Source: Lagopus muta (Eukaryota; Chordata; Aves; Galliformes; Phasianidae). From it: 64,000 nt of DNA. The stretch is from contig NC_064447.1 in NCBI RefSeq assembly GCF_023343835.1, positions 14,447,501 to 14,511,500 on the forward strand, read 5' to 3'. Under the pieces are notes generated by a model. The model ran no database searches. It saw only the letters and a program-made list of their open reading frames with translations, and had not been told where the DNA came from. Below, in pieces: positions 26,601 through 40,500 of the stretch (its first letter is position 1; each line of letters starts with the position of its first letter). The translations under genes were made by a program, and so were the position numbers.

Positions 26601-27746
26601 TGGTGGAGGAGCAGAGTCTTTCCCAACAGCAGCAGTGCCTGTGGGCAGCGTGCACTCAGCAGGGAGATGCAGCAAAGTGAAGTCTTGAGGCAGTGCTTTT
26701 AGGTAGCGTTGCCATTCTCTTCTCTCTCATACCTTTGTGTTAACTGTGTTTACGTTAATTTTCTGTTCTTTTCCTGTGTGCTTTCAAGCCTCTTTTTTGT
26801 TTCTAACCACTCATAATTCCACAAAATTTCAGTTTTAAGCTTGTACGCCCCCAGGACCCAAACAAAACAAGCTTTAGGTGGCTGGTTTTTCTTTGTCACG
26901 TTTGTGGTGGTTTGTTATTTAGTTTTGTTGGTTTTATTTTAAACTGGAAAACGGTACTCTAAAATGTGGCACCCCACCCACTGACTGCATACAAAAGGAG
27001 GTTTTAAATTGACAGGAGAGTTAACATTCTTCCAAACCTCAATGCAGAGCATGTATAATTATGCTAAATCGTTGTTAGAAGCTATTTTAAAAGGAAACGT
27101 CTGCCATCTGACATTACTCTATATGTATATATTTCAGACATGTCAGCTTTGTTAAAGTCTCTTACAGTGCAGCATTATAAATATCAGCAGAATAAGCCGC
27201 CCTCACCCCCTGTAATGCACTGCAAGTGTGGCAGTGGACGTTTGTTCTCCCCATCTTGCTGCAATTTTGTATGGAGCTTCAGCTGTCCTGCGTCTCAATA
27301 TTTGAACTGCTTGTTTTTAAACCTACACACCGTTCTGATGGTGACCCTTTCCTGAGCGATCATGCTTCTTGGTGTTCTCACATCAGCCCCTAAGTCCAGT
27401 CTTTAACACAAAATTTGGGCTCCTGCAGCTCCTCCTCTTCCTTCAGCCTGCAGAAAGGCTGATCATTAAGGCACCCACCTAATTCCAGTTCTCCCAGTTG
27501 TGAGGTAATCAGCTCATTATGCCAATGATAGAAAACTGTAATACATGTGCTATGATTAACAATATTTTTTTCTTTATATGAACAAAAGTGGTCATTTAAT
27601 GCTTAAACTATTTCTGGTCAGAGGAAGGTGCGCTCCTTTCCTCGGGATCAGAGATGAAATCATTACAGATAATTAACAACTTTGCTTTGCATTTTAAGTC
27701 TGCTTAATACAGTTATTTTCCTTGGTGGCTGTCAGAAAGAGAAAAA

Positions 27747-27768
27747 CAAACAAACAAACAAACAAAAC
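27747..27768. repeat. (CAAA)n tetranucleotide repeat
   Basis: About five tandem ACAA/CAAA units in intergenic DNA. A similar GTTT run occurs near 36465-36481 in the first intron of PLA2G10. Confidence 0.8.
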
Positions 27769-28464
27769 AGCTCAGTATGATATTGTACAGAATAACATGA
27801 ATTAGAATTGCCACATAATTATATTTTGTGCACGTCTCCCCTTGATCCTCCCTTCTGAATAAGACTTGGAAACAAGCAGTGATTATCTGTTCCTCACAAA
27901 TCCTTCCTATGGAGCACATGGACCATAAACTAATAAAGGTTTAGCTCTTCTTCTTTCTGAGAGAGGAAATAACTTGTGCAGCAATAAAACATTCATACAG
28001 CATTAAAGAACTCCAAACAGGAGTAGAAAATTAGAAGGTTAGGTTTAAGAACATTTATTTCCCACAACTAAGGAAGAGCTTATGATTCTATAGGCTGGAA
28101 CAAACAAGGTCTTCTTTGTGCTTCCCTTTCTTCTGAGGGTGCACAGAGTGACAGTAGGTGCATTTGCATCTCGTCCCTCCCGAAGGAATATACTCCACAC
28201 AGTCTCTTCCAGTCTAAAGGCCACCTTCATCTTTGCTGTGTGCAGTTCTGCAGCTTTCCCCCATCTCAGTAAGAATACAACAGAACTGGAAGAATATTTG
28301 AGTAAGGGCAACAAGGACAAATGCACAGGAACTGAATTTCAGAACAGTGAATTGTAAAGGTAGAAAAGCAGCTCTTTATGAAGAGGACACTGCTTCTGGT
28401 GATGGGAAAGCAATGCAAACAATAAAAGCAGGCAAAGAGAGTGCCAGGTCTCTTTGAAATCAGT

Positions 28465-28560
28465 ATAAATAACTGATAATATATAATTTTTATTATATAG
28501 TAATATAATTAATGTAAATAATATACTAAATATAATATATAATAGTATAATAAATAACAC
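28465..28560. repeat. AT-rich low-complexity stretch
   Basis: Nearly pure A/T with overlapping TATAATA and ATAATATA words, including short self-complementary pieces. It lies in the intergenic region. No gene or element body is recognisable around it. Confidence 0.75.
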
Positions 28561-29099
28561 TATTTCTCTTTTGTATTTACATAGCATAGTTCTTGATACA
28601 TGCAAAACTAATTTTCAGTGCATTTCTTATTGCAACAGAACAGACATGCTGCCTTTCCTGCTTCATCATTTCACTATTTCATGAAAAAACTTCTGGCAAA
28701 TCTAAAAGTGGTGTAAGAGTCTCTTTGCTTGGTAATGTGGAACTGCTAGTTTGAAGCTGTCTGGTTTCACGTCATGAATTCATAGAAACATGTCTGTAAG
28801 TAGCAAGGAGCTTCTGCATGTCTGTAGTACAGCTTTCTGCTCAAGGCAGGTCCCGTTAGAGCAGGTTGCTTCAGCTGAGATGTACACATATGTACCTCTA
28901 TAGATGTATTTATTAGATGTAAGTGGACATATAGGTTTTATTTATTAGATTTTCCATGTTGCAGCTTATTACCGTTTGCCCGTTGTTCCAAGCTTCACCT
29001 TCTCTACAACCCTCTCGCCGCCATCATCTTTAAAGCTAACCAAACCCACCTCCATCAGCTTCTCTCTCCCTGAGCCCTCCGGTGGCCTTCACTGGTCTC

Positions 29100-29535
29100 A
29101 TTTTAGTAGACAAGCATGTGTCTTCTATGTGTCCAAAACTATGGACAGTATTCCAGGTGTAAGTCTCATGGGTGACAAGTAGGTGGGAAAAATGATTTTC
29201 TTCCAACCCTACCGGCTGTACTCAGCCCAGTATGCAGCTGGACACATTTGCTTGCAAGGCCACACAGCTGACTCGTCCACTGTGACCCCTGCGTAATCTA
29301 CCAAGCTGCTCCCTAGACAGCTCCCAGCCTGTCCTGCCACACAGGGTTGTGTCAGCCCCTGTACAGGGCTCTGTCTGAACTTCACGAGGTCCTGACAGCT
29401 CATTTTTCCAGTCTGACCAGGGCCATCTGCAGCAGCCCTGCCCTCCAGTGTATCAGCCACTCCCCCCAATTTGCTATCGCCCACAAACTTGGTGAGAGTT
29501 CACTTGATACCAGCATCCTGGTCATTACAGCAGCC
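29100..29535 (-). repeat. Degenerate CR1 LINE, reverse-transcriptase part
   Basis: Read on the minus strand, 29209-29500 translates as KFVGDSKLGGVADTLEGRAA, which aligns with the CR1 reverse-transcriptase block around KFADDTKLGG. The catalytic-loop motif, normally FADD, reads FVGD here. The flanking bases down to about 29100 resemble CR1 sequence downstream of this block (AAAACTATGGACAGTATTCC on the plus strand). The copy has frameshifts and no 3' ATTCTRTG tail, so it is an old, inactive fragment. It is antisense to PLA2G10, about 5 kb upstream of it. Confidence 0.7.
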
Positions 29536-32500
29536 AACGCAGGAACCCAAGTTGATGTAACCTCAATAAAAGAAAGCAAGTCAACCATCCTTACAGTGTT
29601 AAGCTAGAGCTTTCAACTTCTGTTTTACAAAAATTAATGGAAGAGTTGCATTGCTTTAACTCTTCCTACGGAGGTATAAAAGTCAAAAGCAGCCCTAGGA
29701 TCCACAGGAAGCAGGCCTGGGTCTCTTCTGTTACAGCAAATGCTGTAACACAGAACTTGATTTACAGCATGTAGTAAATCCTCTGGAACAGACAGATGGG
29801 TGTCAAAACTTGAGAGCTAAGAAAGTCAGAAATTATTTATAGATTCCTTCACCACAATCTGCTAATTTGTGGCTTTGCTCAAAGACAGATGATATTTCCA
29901 TATCGTAAAAAAGGACAGTTTTGCATAAATATGTGAATGGTGCTCCAAGAACACACTTACAGTTTGTTCTTTGCCTGGGTGATGGAAGGCACAGGATGGA
30001 CTTTGTGCTGGTAGCCATCACAGTTGAGGAGAGAGCAGAATCTGGAACAGAACCAAACCAAACCAAAAAAAAAGCCTGATGTAGAAAAGAATGCTGTAGG
30101 AGTCATTTAGCTCCTCTGCACACACTGTAACTGTAAGCCAGTTTCAAGAACATTTATGTAATAACAGCCTTTCTAGCACACAACTGTTATGTGCAGCTCT
30201 GCACTGGCACAGCATTGCTATGGAACGGGCACGACTCACTACAAAGGGTGTCAAGGACAGCACTATAGACATGGGTCCCAAAATTCTCTCCTGTACTCAG
30301 AAGCTTCCAAAGACATTCCAGGTTATACGATACCAGGATAGACTGGTGCAATCTTAAATTGAAACTGGATTGTGTTCTCTATGCCAGAAGTGGATTTATG
30401 AGATGGTACCAAGAAGCATCACAGTCTGGTTCAGTGGAACATTTTCTGATCCTTCACGTGAGTCTCTCTGTCCAAATTATGCCTTATAACCCTTACAGCT
30501 TATGGAACAACATCCCCAACAACACGAGCTGAAGAAAACATTGGTAAACAGGAAGCATTGGTGTGAAAAAGAACAGAGGAGGGGTAGGTGAAAGAGAAGT
30601 CAGCCAAACTTCTAAGAAGGGAGAACAGAGGCTGCACATTCCCAAACAAATTCTGGAATAAGACTTTGTTCAGTGAAGATGGTGGTAAAAAGGTTGATTG
30701 TGCACTACTGGGACATCGGGTACCTGAAGGAACATAGACAGAAAGGGGTGCAGGCCAAACCTGCGTCCCTGCCAGTGTTTAAGAAAACCCAACTCAGAAC
30801 CATTTGCCACATACGGCATTCATACACAGTCCGTTGACTTGCTGCTGGGAAGGAACTCTTCAGATTTAATTATTCTGATACCTTCACAGTGAGGAACATT
30901 TTTTCTTTACCAGATTTCTTCCAGGAACTGGTGTTCTAGAACCTAACTTGGGAGTTAAGCTGGGGCACTGGACATCAAAGTGTGCTTCCCCAGCTCTGTA
31001 CCTCTCACGTGAGACCATAAGCAAATCAAATCACCCCGCTTCCATTTCCATCTCTAACAATGGGGAAAATAATTTCTTCCACTGTTCGTTCTTATTTCAG
31101 TTTGCTTAGTTCAGTAATCCAGCAGATAGGAAATATGTCACACGGAGTAATCATAACATGCTTAACATAGTAGAATCCTGATTTTGTAGGACTTATCTTA
31201 TATACCTACACGCCCTGATACTACAATCATCATCAGCACCAGAGATGGTCATCATAGCTAAGCGATGAGTACGTCCGCAAGGACACACAGGTACGTGCAC
31301 ACCAACCTTGGCCAAGGTCAGTGCTTTCTGATTTCTCAGTTAAAACAGCTGCTTTTACTAAATAAGAAGTGCTAACAGAATGAATTCTGTTGCCTGAAAA
31401 ATACAGCTTTGCAACCGCTCAGTCAGCGCAGACACACCTGTGTGCTGCTCTCAGAATCGCCGCCTTCGCCTGCTGGCTGGAAGCTGATCACTGGCACTCG
31501 CAGTGATCCTATTCCAGGCTGTGCTGACACTGCCCTCCACATTTTAGCACTTGGGTTACTTTACTCGGTTGTCTGGCTGCATGTGCAGACTAATGCTCTC
31601 ATTCTATGCGTAAGGAAACTGAATCACAGACACTGAAAAAAAGTAAACTTGTTGAGCCAACTTAACAAGTTTGCCCATATTTTTACGCTGCGAATGTTCC
31701 CTACAATGATAAGTCTCAATTACATTCATCTATTCCTCAGAGTTCAAAACAACTTAAAACTGCCACTGAGTGCACGCAGCCTTGGTTAAGGATATTTGAA
31801 AAGCAAATGCTTCTCCCACCCTCACACAGCTCCAGTTCACATAAAGTAAGAATTCATGAGTAAGAAAGTAGGCATCACCCGTGACATAGAGCTTACACCA
31901 GTCACCAGGTGCTTCAGAAAGTGGAACACCAGAAAGTGTGGATATAACACTTGCAGTACTTAAATATCATTTAAAAATGTAGAGGGAATGTGAAGTCTCA
32001 TACATAAGCTTCAAATGCTTGTAGCGTTTTTTCTTAGCTGTACAGCATGGCAATTAACTTGCAACCCAATTCCTTTAATAAAATGTTTCCTTTCATGAGA
32101 TTTTTTTGCCCCGGTTTCATGCAATGTTCTCCTCCAAACTTTGATCACAATTCACATGAAGCAGCACTCCTGACTTGCATCCCTTACTTCATTTCTTCAT
32201 ACAGCTTCACACTGCGTCTTCGTCTGCCTTCTGACAGCAGCTGCAGCCTGAGCATGTCAGTCTCACGTGATTCTTAGCAGTGATTTTGAGATTACTGCCC
32301 TTCCCCCAGAGAACAATGTTTTTCTAACTCAAAGATGACACGTGGGGTAGCACATATAATGACAGAGGAGTGGAAAAGGCACTCACAGACACGATCACCA
32401 CCGATAGCCTCAAAGATTCTGCAGAAATCAGCTTCTGTGCTCTCTACAGAAAGAGCAGCTGTGGAATCCCTGATAGCACGCTGTCGACCTCTCTCCTGTT

Positions 32501-33079
32501 GTAGTAGAGCATTTCCCAGGGCTGCAGAATACCAACAGGATGGCTCTGTTTCCATTCAAACTGTTTATGTACAATTTCTGCACGTGCCACCTCCCCTCAA
32601 CGTTAATGGTTTGTTGGTTTGTTTGCTTTTCATGGCAGCTGGGTAACGCACACGTGATACTTAGAGAAGAATTAGCCAGCTTAGATGAAAAATCCTCGTC
32701 AGCTGCACTAACCCAGCAGCAGCACATGGCACCTCGTCTCCTGAAGGGCAAACATGCCAGACAATCCACGTTGCTCCCTTGGACACTGTTCTCACTGTCA
32801 TATCCGATGGCATGCTGGATGGGACACTGTTCAACTGGAAGTTTCACTAAACTGCTGTTGAGAGCTATTAGAACACTGTAATAGGTGTGACTTACTGACC
32901 GGAAGAGTCAGTAAACAAATAATGTACAAGTGACAATACAAAAATAGTGCAACAGCAATTAGCGGTGTGACTCCATGAGTAATGAGGAAATTGCTTTGAC
33001 CCACTTGATGGCGGTAGCGACAAAATCTCAAAAATAAATCAATTCTATCCTAAACTTACAGATTTTCTGTTGTGACATC

Positions 33080-33560
33080 AGCAACACCTTTTCCAGGTCA
33101 CCAACAACAGCGATGTTTGCCACAGGCCGTTCTCTCTCTGACACACGAGCCCACGGGAAGCAGAGCAGGAGCTGCGCTGCACGGCGCCGGCAGCACCGCA
33201 GGTTTGGACGCACGGCAGCACGCGGCCACCGCGTCCCGTCCATCAGGAGCGGCCGCGCAGGCAGCTGCCAGCAAAGCACAGCGCAGCACCCCGGGCCACC
33301 ACCCGCCATCCCTCCGTGCAGCACAGCTCTCAGCCGGGCACCGCGCTTCCTTCTGCTCTGCAAGGTTCGCACCGCGACCGCGTCTACTTCAGGCACGGTG
33401 CGCAGCTTTGCCTGGGCTGCCATAGACGTGCTGGCGTTCTGCGTGCAGCTGCGCGAAGGCACGCCGACATCGGTGCCTCCCCACCGGCCCCCTCTGTGCC
33501 AACACAAACATCCAGAGCGCGAACCGGCGGCAGCGCAACAAAACCAAACCCGATCAGTCT
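33080..33560. other. Small GC-rich, CpG-containing patch
   Basis: A roughly 480-bp island of high G+C in A/T-rich intergenic DNA, about 1 kb upstream of PLA2G10. Its minus strand is open for about 150 codons (33028-33507) and ends near a good donor, TCT|GTAAGT, at 33054-33059. The protein is Arg/Ala-rich and unlike anything I know. A possible downstream exon at 32387-32443 would join in frame to a stop. It may be a promoter of a non-coding transcript or just a small CpG island. Confidence 0.4.
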
Positions 33561-34436
33561 GTGCATGCTTCCTGTCCTCTGGAATCAGACCATGTATGAT
33601 TTCTACTTCTGATGGAAGAGGAACGATATCTAAAACAGAAGTGAGATTATTTTAAGGCAAAAGAATAATTCTTCAGTATGCACATGCAAAAATATTCTAT
33701 TTCTTTGGTGAAAATACTGTTCACTACAAAACCAAACAAATAAACAACCTTCAGGCTGCTTTCCAATTGTAAGATGACTGAGAACGAGTCCTCGTTTATC
33801 CCATTGAAAGAAAGAAACTACTGTCTTTCTTTCTAACTTTGAGTTTATCCCCAGTTGTGTTCCTATCCCAAAGGGTGCCAGTGCCGCAGGAGAGAAAGCC
33901 AACACCAAAACGAAGGCCCAGCATAGCGAGGGCTGGGACTGCAGGGAGCATCGGCATGGAACGCAGCAGTTTCCACACAGTTATCAAAGGTGTGATGAAA
34001 AAAATCACAGCACAACAGTGAAGAGAAATTGTATAGAAGTGGCACTGTGCACTGAGAGGGGCAACGAATGGTGGGAAAGTAGCATCCTGCTGTTTCAATA
34101 TAACTGCAGAGTTAGAAGGAGAAAAAGGGAAAAAAGACCAAAAGATGACATGACTGGGAAAAAACAGAACAAAAAAAAAAAAACAAAAACGCCCCACGGC
34201 AGAGCATCCCTCCAGGATAAGGCTGCGTGGACGGGAGGCTTCACGCTCCTCTCCCCGCAGCCCCGCTCCGCCAGCGCTGATCAACCACCCCGGCGCCGCA
34301 GCTCCGGAGCAGAGCGATCGGGAGCGTTACCGCCGGCGGAGCTCCCGGGCCGCAGCCCCTCCCTTCTGGCGGGACGGACAGAGCGCGGTCCGCGGCCCCG
34401 GCTGCGGGGACCCGACCGGGGCAGGAGCAGCAGCCC

Positions 34437-34443
34437 TTTATAG
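34437..34443 (+). promoter_or_regulatory. PLA2G10: TATA-like box of PLA2G10
   Basis: TTTATAG preceded by CCC, in a GC-rich setting (34.2-34.95 kb). It is 83 bp upstream of the initiator ATG, which would give a start near 34465-34475 and a leader of about 50 nt. A TATA-type core promoter suits a tissue-restricted secreted enzyme better than the housekeeping type seen at the other three genes. Confidence 0.5.
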
Positions 34444-34519
34444 CCGGCTCACACCTACACGCCGCTGCCAGAGCGCTGCAGCGCTGCCCGGAGCCGCGTC
34501 CCCGCCCGCCGCGCCGCAC

Positions 34520-37500
34520 ATGGAGCCCCGCCGCCCGGCCCCGCTGCCGTTGGTGCTGCTGCTGCTGCTCGCCGCCGGTGAGTGCCGCTTCCCGGGAGCT
34601 GAGGCGGGGGTTGGGGCGGAGCGGGCAGCCCTCGGAGAGACGCGGCGAGGCGCATCTTCCCTCCCGAGAAGCGGCCGGCCCGCTGCGGCCAGGAGAGCCG
34701 CCTGTCCGCTGCCGAGCGGCACGGAGCTGCCGCGCTGGAGGTCCTTTGACTCGTCCTCCCTTTACTCTTAAACTTCATGTTTCAAGTTCAGGATCTCCAG
34801 ACTGCAGCCCGCACGTAGGGCAGCCGGCTGCTCGCCCGCCGAGGCGCCGTGCCGGGACACATCGTAGGCGCTGCTCGCGGCGGCACGGCGCGGCGGCTCC
34901 CGCAGAGCGAGGCGGGCGCAGTGAAGAAGGTACGGGTGGGTCCGTAATTACAGGACCCCCACCTCCTGCCTTACCCTCACAGACAACGCACTTGGCAAAT
35001 ATTTAATTTTTTGGATCCTGCTTATTAAATAGGTGTCCCGTAATAGAGAGCAGTTGTAATAGTTTACAGTTCATTTCCTCGTAGATTTTCTGAGGTACTC
35101 ATCAATGCAGAACCTGACTGGACGTATTTCTTCCATGCTCCTGTGGAGCTATACCCTCCTTTCTAAGCAGCTAGTGCACAGAAAAGTATCCGCTAATTTT
35201 AGGTTCCTGCGGTGTCGTGAAAGAACCCCACACTATTTAGCACTGCCACACGACAGAGCGCGGCACAGCACGGCACAGCCCGGCTCTCACTGCGCCCGCT
35301 CGGCCCCCAGCCCAGGAGCACCGGGCGCAGGCATGGAGCACAGGCAGAGCGTGTGGCTCAACAGACTGCTGCTGCACCGCTAGGATAAAAGCCACTTTTC
35401 CAGAAGAGCACTCAGCTGCCTAAATCAAGAGATTCTCCTTTGTCTTCCTGCACTTCTTCACACGTCCCACTCATTCCTGAAGCAGGTCCTCTGTACAAGC
35501 TGAGCAGGGGCTGGGGGGAGGAAAGAAGGGCAATCACAGGATTAAAGACCGAGGGAAGGCGCTCACATGATGGGGCCAGCAGAAGGTCCCACTGGACTCA
35601 CTGCCCCAATTCCACTTCCTGACCTCAGCGTGCCCCTGTTATTCCTTCTGCACTTTGTTCCTCCTCCAAGCCTTCATCCTTGCTTGGTCCAAACCTCAGC
35701 AAGAACATCAAGGGAAGCGATGAAAGACTGTTTCACTGCTTGTGGCAGCCTGGAGTGATCATTACAGAGAGGGCCTGCCTTCAGCCTGATGGCTCTGAGT
35801 CAGGCTTCGCACTCACCCGTTCCGTAGGCAGGGAGCAGGGAGGGAAAGGTAATTTACCTCTTTCTCAATGCTTGTGCTGCACTATCAGGCAAATGTATCT
35901 GTCCAAAGAAGTTTGCTATTTCTATAAGCTGTAGTTGTGTATGGCAGCAGTCTGGGCAAAGAGATGAGGTGAGAAAGGCCGTTCCTGAGGGCTTGTGACA
36001 AATCTATTTGTGGACAAATCTAAGCCAGAAAAAGAAAAAAGTGGTAACGCATACAGTTTGAGGGCATCCACTCCTGGCAGGACCTGGGAGATGCATCAGA
36101 AAAACTGCTCACCCCTAGTTCTCAACCTCCAAACTACTGGAACACTATGACCTTACAAGGAAACATCACTATAGGCAATCCTAAATATACTTGACATCAA
36201 AAATGTTTCTGTGGCCTCCGCCTTTGATAGCATGGCTTAGAATTTCTTATAAAATCCACATGGACTATACAGGATGCCAATGATTAATGCAGCTGTGTAT
36301 CACAGTTCACTAAAGCTCTGTATCTCAATAAAAATACAGTATCGAAAAACTTTGCGACCCTTGCAAAGGGAAAATGGTATAGGAAGTACGGCCTGCCACA
36401 AAAAACTCATGCTTCTTAAGTGCCTTTTTCCCCCTACATGCAAACAGAAATTTAAGGGACTGCTGTTTGTTTGTTTGTTTTAAATATTATTGCAAGGTAG
36501 GCAGCCAGAAAGCCAGGAAAAATTATATAGGAAGGTGTGGCAGAAAATATCTTGCAAAGACATGATAATCATGACACAATGCACAGCACAATCCAAGCTC
36601 TCAAGAGCCTGCATAGGCAGCAATCCAGAAGCTTAAACTCCAATGGCAGGACTCCAATGTGGGCAACAAAATTACAGATTTGAAATCAAGCGCAACACAA
36701 CCATAACGGATTACCTGGTGCTACTTTCTCTCAGTCTGTTCTCTCTCTACTTTCTCTCAGTCTGTCTTCACTTCTTACTTAATTTCACTCTTCAGAAAGC
36801 CATGCATAGCCTCTAATCTCCGTGACTTAGTTATTAAAATCACAAGGACAACTACAGAGTTTGTCAAACAGCAGTGGGGACAGAAGCAGTGCCTAGAGCC
36901 ATGCTGGGATTGGTATGGATTTGTTTTCCCTTTGACCTCCACTTGTAAAGCGGCTGCCTGGCACCCATTTACGTGGACAGACCTCGTCAGGGCTTTGGGG
37001 CTGGTCTGGCTTTCACCGTCCCCTCCAAAAACCCTTCTCTAAAGCTTTCTCTCATCAGCTGAAATTTTAGCAAAGGCAGTCACAATTCCAGATACGTGAT
37101 GATCACAGGAATTAAATATTGCAAGCTTTTTGAAAGCTCTAACTGTCTAGACTCAAACTGTCTTGCTGTAGAGTATCTTTGTACACTTGCTTGTACTTAT
37201 TTCCTGTGACCTCTGCATATCACAGCAATGCATTTGTAATTTCTCGTACACATCATTAAGCCAACAAATTAAACCCAGTCTGGTTCCCTCCCTTTTTCCT
37301 CAGCCACAGTATGGTCTCCAATGCAGCCACACACGATTTGCATGACAAAAAAGAAAACTCACAGACAAGAAGATCCATTCCATGCTTAAAAACAGGAGTT
37401 ACCCCCAAATGGCCTAGTAAAAGCATGGCTGCTTTTTCAGGAATGCACAATGGAACCCTTGGGGATATTCCCACCCCGACAAGAAATGAGCAACTGCTGT

Positions 37501-40500
37501 AACAACAGATGTCACAGAACAACTTAAAAATGCATCTTAATCATAAACTATGTGGAACTGCACAAGTATGTCACTCCACTTTTCAATTTTTGGATTTTAT
37601 CCCACGGAAGTTCTGATAAAATATTCTGGAAATGGTTTTAGGCTGCTTATACACTCATGCAACCCTTACCATGCTGATACCCTTGCTGCTTCTGTAGTTC
37701 TGCGGGTTCCAGGAGTCTCCTTCATTGCTTCTGTCATACTCAGGTCACAGCGCTCTTGCAACAGACCTTTCCTGCAGTCATATTCACAGCATCTGGTACT
37801 GCGCAGTCTTGGTTTGCGCCTGGATGACTAGGAGCTCTAATATAAACAAACTGCAAGAACAAGTTTGTTTCCTTTTCTTTAGCTTACATGGCACACTTCC
37901 GGGAATTACACTTGAGCTCCCCAGGGAGAAGACAATTCACTGCTTCCACCTTACCTGGATTCAAATAAGGGATTGGGATTTCTCCAAAGTTGGCAAACAA
38001 TTCCCTGATGCAACCAGGAATAGAATTTACAAAGTCTTGCCTTTGTCTTCCTGTTTTCTACCCCTCCTGCATCTTCTTTCCCCACTGCCCAGGAACTGCT
38101 ACGCTCCGTAAATTCTTCACTTCCCTCAGGGGTTTCCTCAGAGTTACAACCATCACTCAAGCAGCCCCAGCTTTGCCATCAACTGCTGTCGCAGTTCCTT
38201 TGGCCACCACACAACTCCAGCCAAATTTCCCCAAACGCTCAGGAGTGCAAGCTGCTCCATTTGTAGCACTGCAGTTGCTCTGTCAGTTTTTTTCAGCCAG
38301 GAATGCACTGCGTGTGAAAGTAACTCTTGCAATGCTGTTGTAGAGATAACAGTTTGGTTATGCCTCAAAGGTACTCTTCTACTACCCAGAGCTGAAAGCT
38401 GTTACTTCAGAGCTGCAAAGGAAGCAGACATGACCAGGTATCCACAACAGCACCACAGAGATTCCAGAACAGTCTCTGAAGTCCTGATATTCATTATCAT
38501 AGCTAGAAGAAAAAAACGAAAAGGCTGTGTCTGAGTATTTCATCCAATACAAAGTAAACAGTTTTTCTTCCACAGTTTACGGAGGCACTTTGGGGGAAGC
38601 CCACGTTAGGAACCGAAGAGGAATTCTTGAATTGGCTGGAGCCATCAGATGCACTACAGGGCGGTCTCCTTTTGCCTACCTACGCTATGGGTGCTACTGC
38701 GGCCTGGGAGGAAGGGGATGGCCCAAGGACAGAGTGGACTGGTAAGCATAACTTCTTATCTGGGTAGCAAAGTGCTGAATGCTTGAAAATACCAAAGCAA
38801 GAAGTCTGAATTGTCAGTTAGGCCCAGTTAACATCGATGTGGAACTGAGTTTAAACACAATTCAGAGTGCTAAGAAACCGTGAAGCATTAAAATGGCATT
38901 GGTGTAGATCTATGCGAGTCTTCAGCTGAAATTCTTACCTTGCCAACACTGGCCTCACAGTACAACATAGTTTCCTGGCTGTTACTGCTTGGCCAAGAGC
39001 TGAAGAACTAAAGACTTCTTGGAGAAGTTTTAAAAGCACAAACATTCAGTCTATTAAAAAAAAAAAAAGTCATTGAAAAAATCTTTTTATTTTAGTTCTG
39101 CTCAGCCCACTCTATTAGTATTCAAAATAAGACACAAAACTGTGTGAAATTCAACCTGATAAAAATAACATTTGAGTAAAAGTAATAACAAGTTCTTACG
39201 AAAATGAGCGTGAAAAACAGTCCTCATATTTAGCACTAGGTCTCATTGCACTGACTGGCATTAATTTAATTTATAATTGAACATTAGCTGACAGGAAGAT
39301 GATTTCCTGGTGACAACAGTTACATAAGGGTTCACATTTTCAAGCTTACCATTACAGTGATGCACCTCCCCACCACACACTGCAGCTCAAGTTCCCACTT
39401 AGCAGACAGGTACTACTGTAAATCAGAAGGAAAACACCTGATGTTTACCATTAGAGCAGAACATACAGAAAGCCAGTATCTGAAGCTTTTGTGGTCAGAC
39501 CTTACACCTCCACAGCCTTTGCCAACGTATTTCAGGCCTTTGGGTATAAAATGCTATTATTCTTGAGGCTGCTACTTTGATGGCTGGAACACATAGGAAA
39601 AGAAGGCCCAGTTCTTGGTCACTTACATATCTGAAGATAAGGATGGAGCATCTGCAGTTTGCCAGTCTTGCCTTGTAGGTCTGATTTTCACTTCTGTAAA
39701 GTCCCATGGTAACAAGAAGGCTCCTCTCAGAGCACGGCTCATTATTTGTGGCTGGGTTTTAGCAGCCACATGACACTAAGAACAAGGTAGAAGTGAGCAT
39801 GTGTACTCTGCTTCTGCATTTGATCAGGAACAGTGCTAATTAACGCGTAGCATCAAACGCTCTCACCAAGTATTTCTTAAAGTTATAAGCTGTCCTGTGG
39901 ATTGCTTACATTCAGAATTCAATCTGCTAACAAGTAAATTATTCACATAATAGTTACTGCCTCTTAAATGTATCCCTATCACTTATAAATGTGCACATGG
40001 AGACAACTGCTTTCTGTATTGCTTTTACAAGACAACATCTAAAAATCCAGAAACATATGTTCTGTTCTTCAAAGGCTTAAAAGCTATTGTAAAAAATTAA
40101 GCCATATTTTTGTAGACTACCATTTTTTGTAACCACATGAAGACTGGCACAAAGCTGTGGCAAAAGCAGCCCTGCTGCTGGGTCATTCCTGTTAGTCCTG
40201 CTACCAATGCTCCGAGTGTAGATTTTTGATTGCTTTCTTTTGGAAGACTTATTCCTACCTAGAATGGATGCACTGAGCTACTTCACAGGCATTGTGATGG
40301 TCAACTGTTCAGCACTGCAGGATGTTTAAATGAAGATTGGTAATCATTTAATTAGCATGGGGAAAAAACAAAGTAGTAATTGCAAGTGGGAAAAAGTGCT
40401 GTGAGCTCTATTGCAGACAAGTTCCTCAGGCAAGCTGAACACCACCTAAACATCACGTGCCTACAGTAATACGATGCTTTTAGGCGGAAATGGAGTGACT

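Larger units (their letters stand above)
20631..34436. other. Intergenic region between ZC3H7A and PLA2G10
   Basis: Beyond the CpG island (to about 21.3 kb) this is mostly A/T-rich unique sequence. It contains a (CAAA)n repeat, an AT-rich stretch, the CR1 fragment near 29 kb and a GC-rich patch at 33.1-33.6 kb. I checked the longer open frames (for example 24942-25361 plus and 32428-32847 minus). None resembles a known protein or forms exon-like chains with its neighbours. Spliced non-coding RNAs cannot be excluded from sequence alone. Confidence 0.6.

Noticed and set aside
32292-32847. Minus-strand frames of 87 and 139 codons that looked like exons of an unknown gene
   Set aside because: Joining the possible exon 32387-32443 to the donor at 33060 creates a TAG at the junction; no protein similarity.
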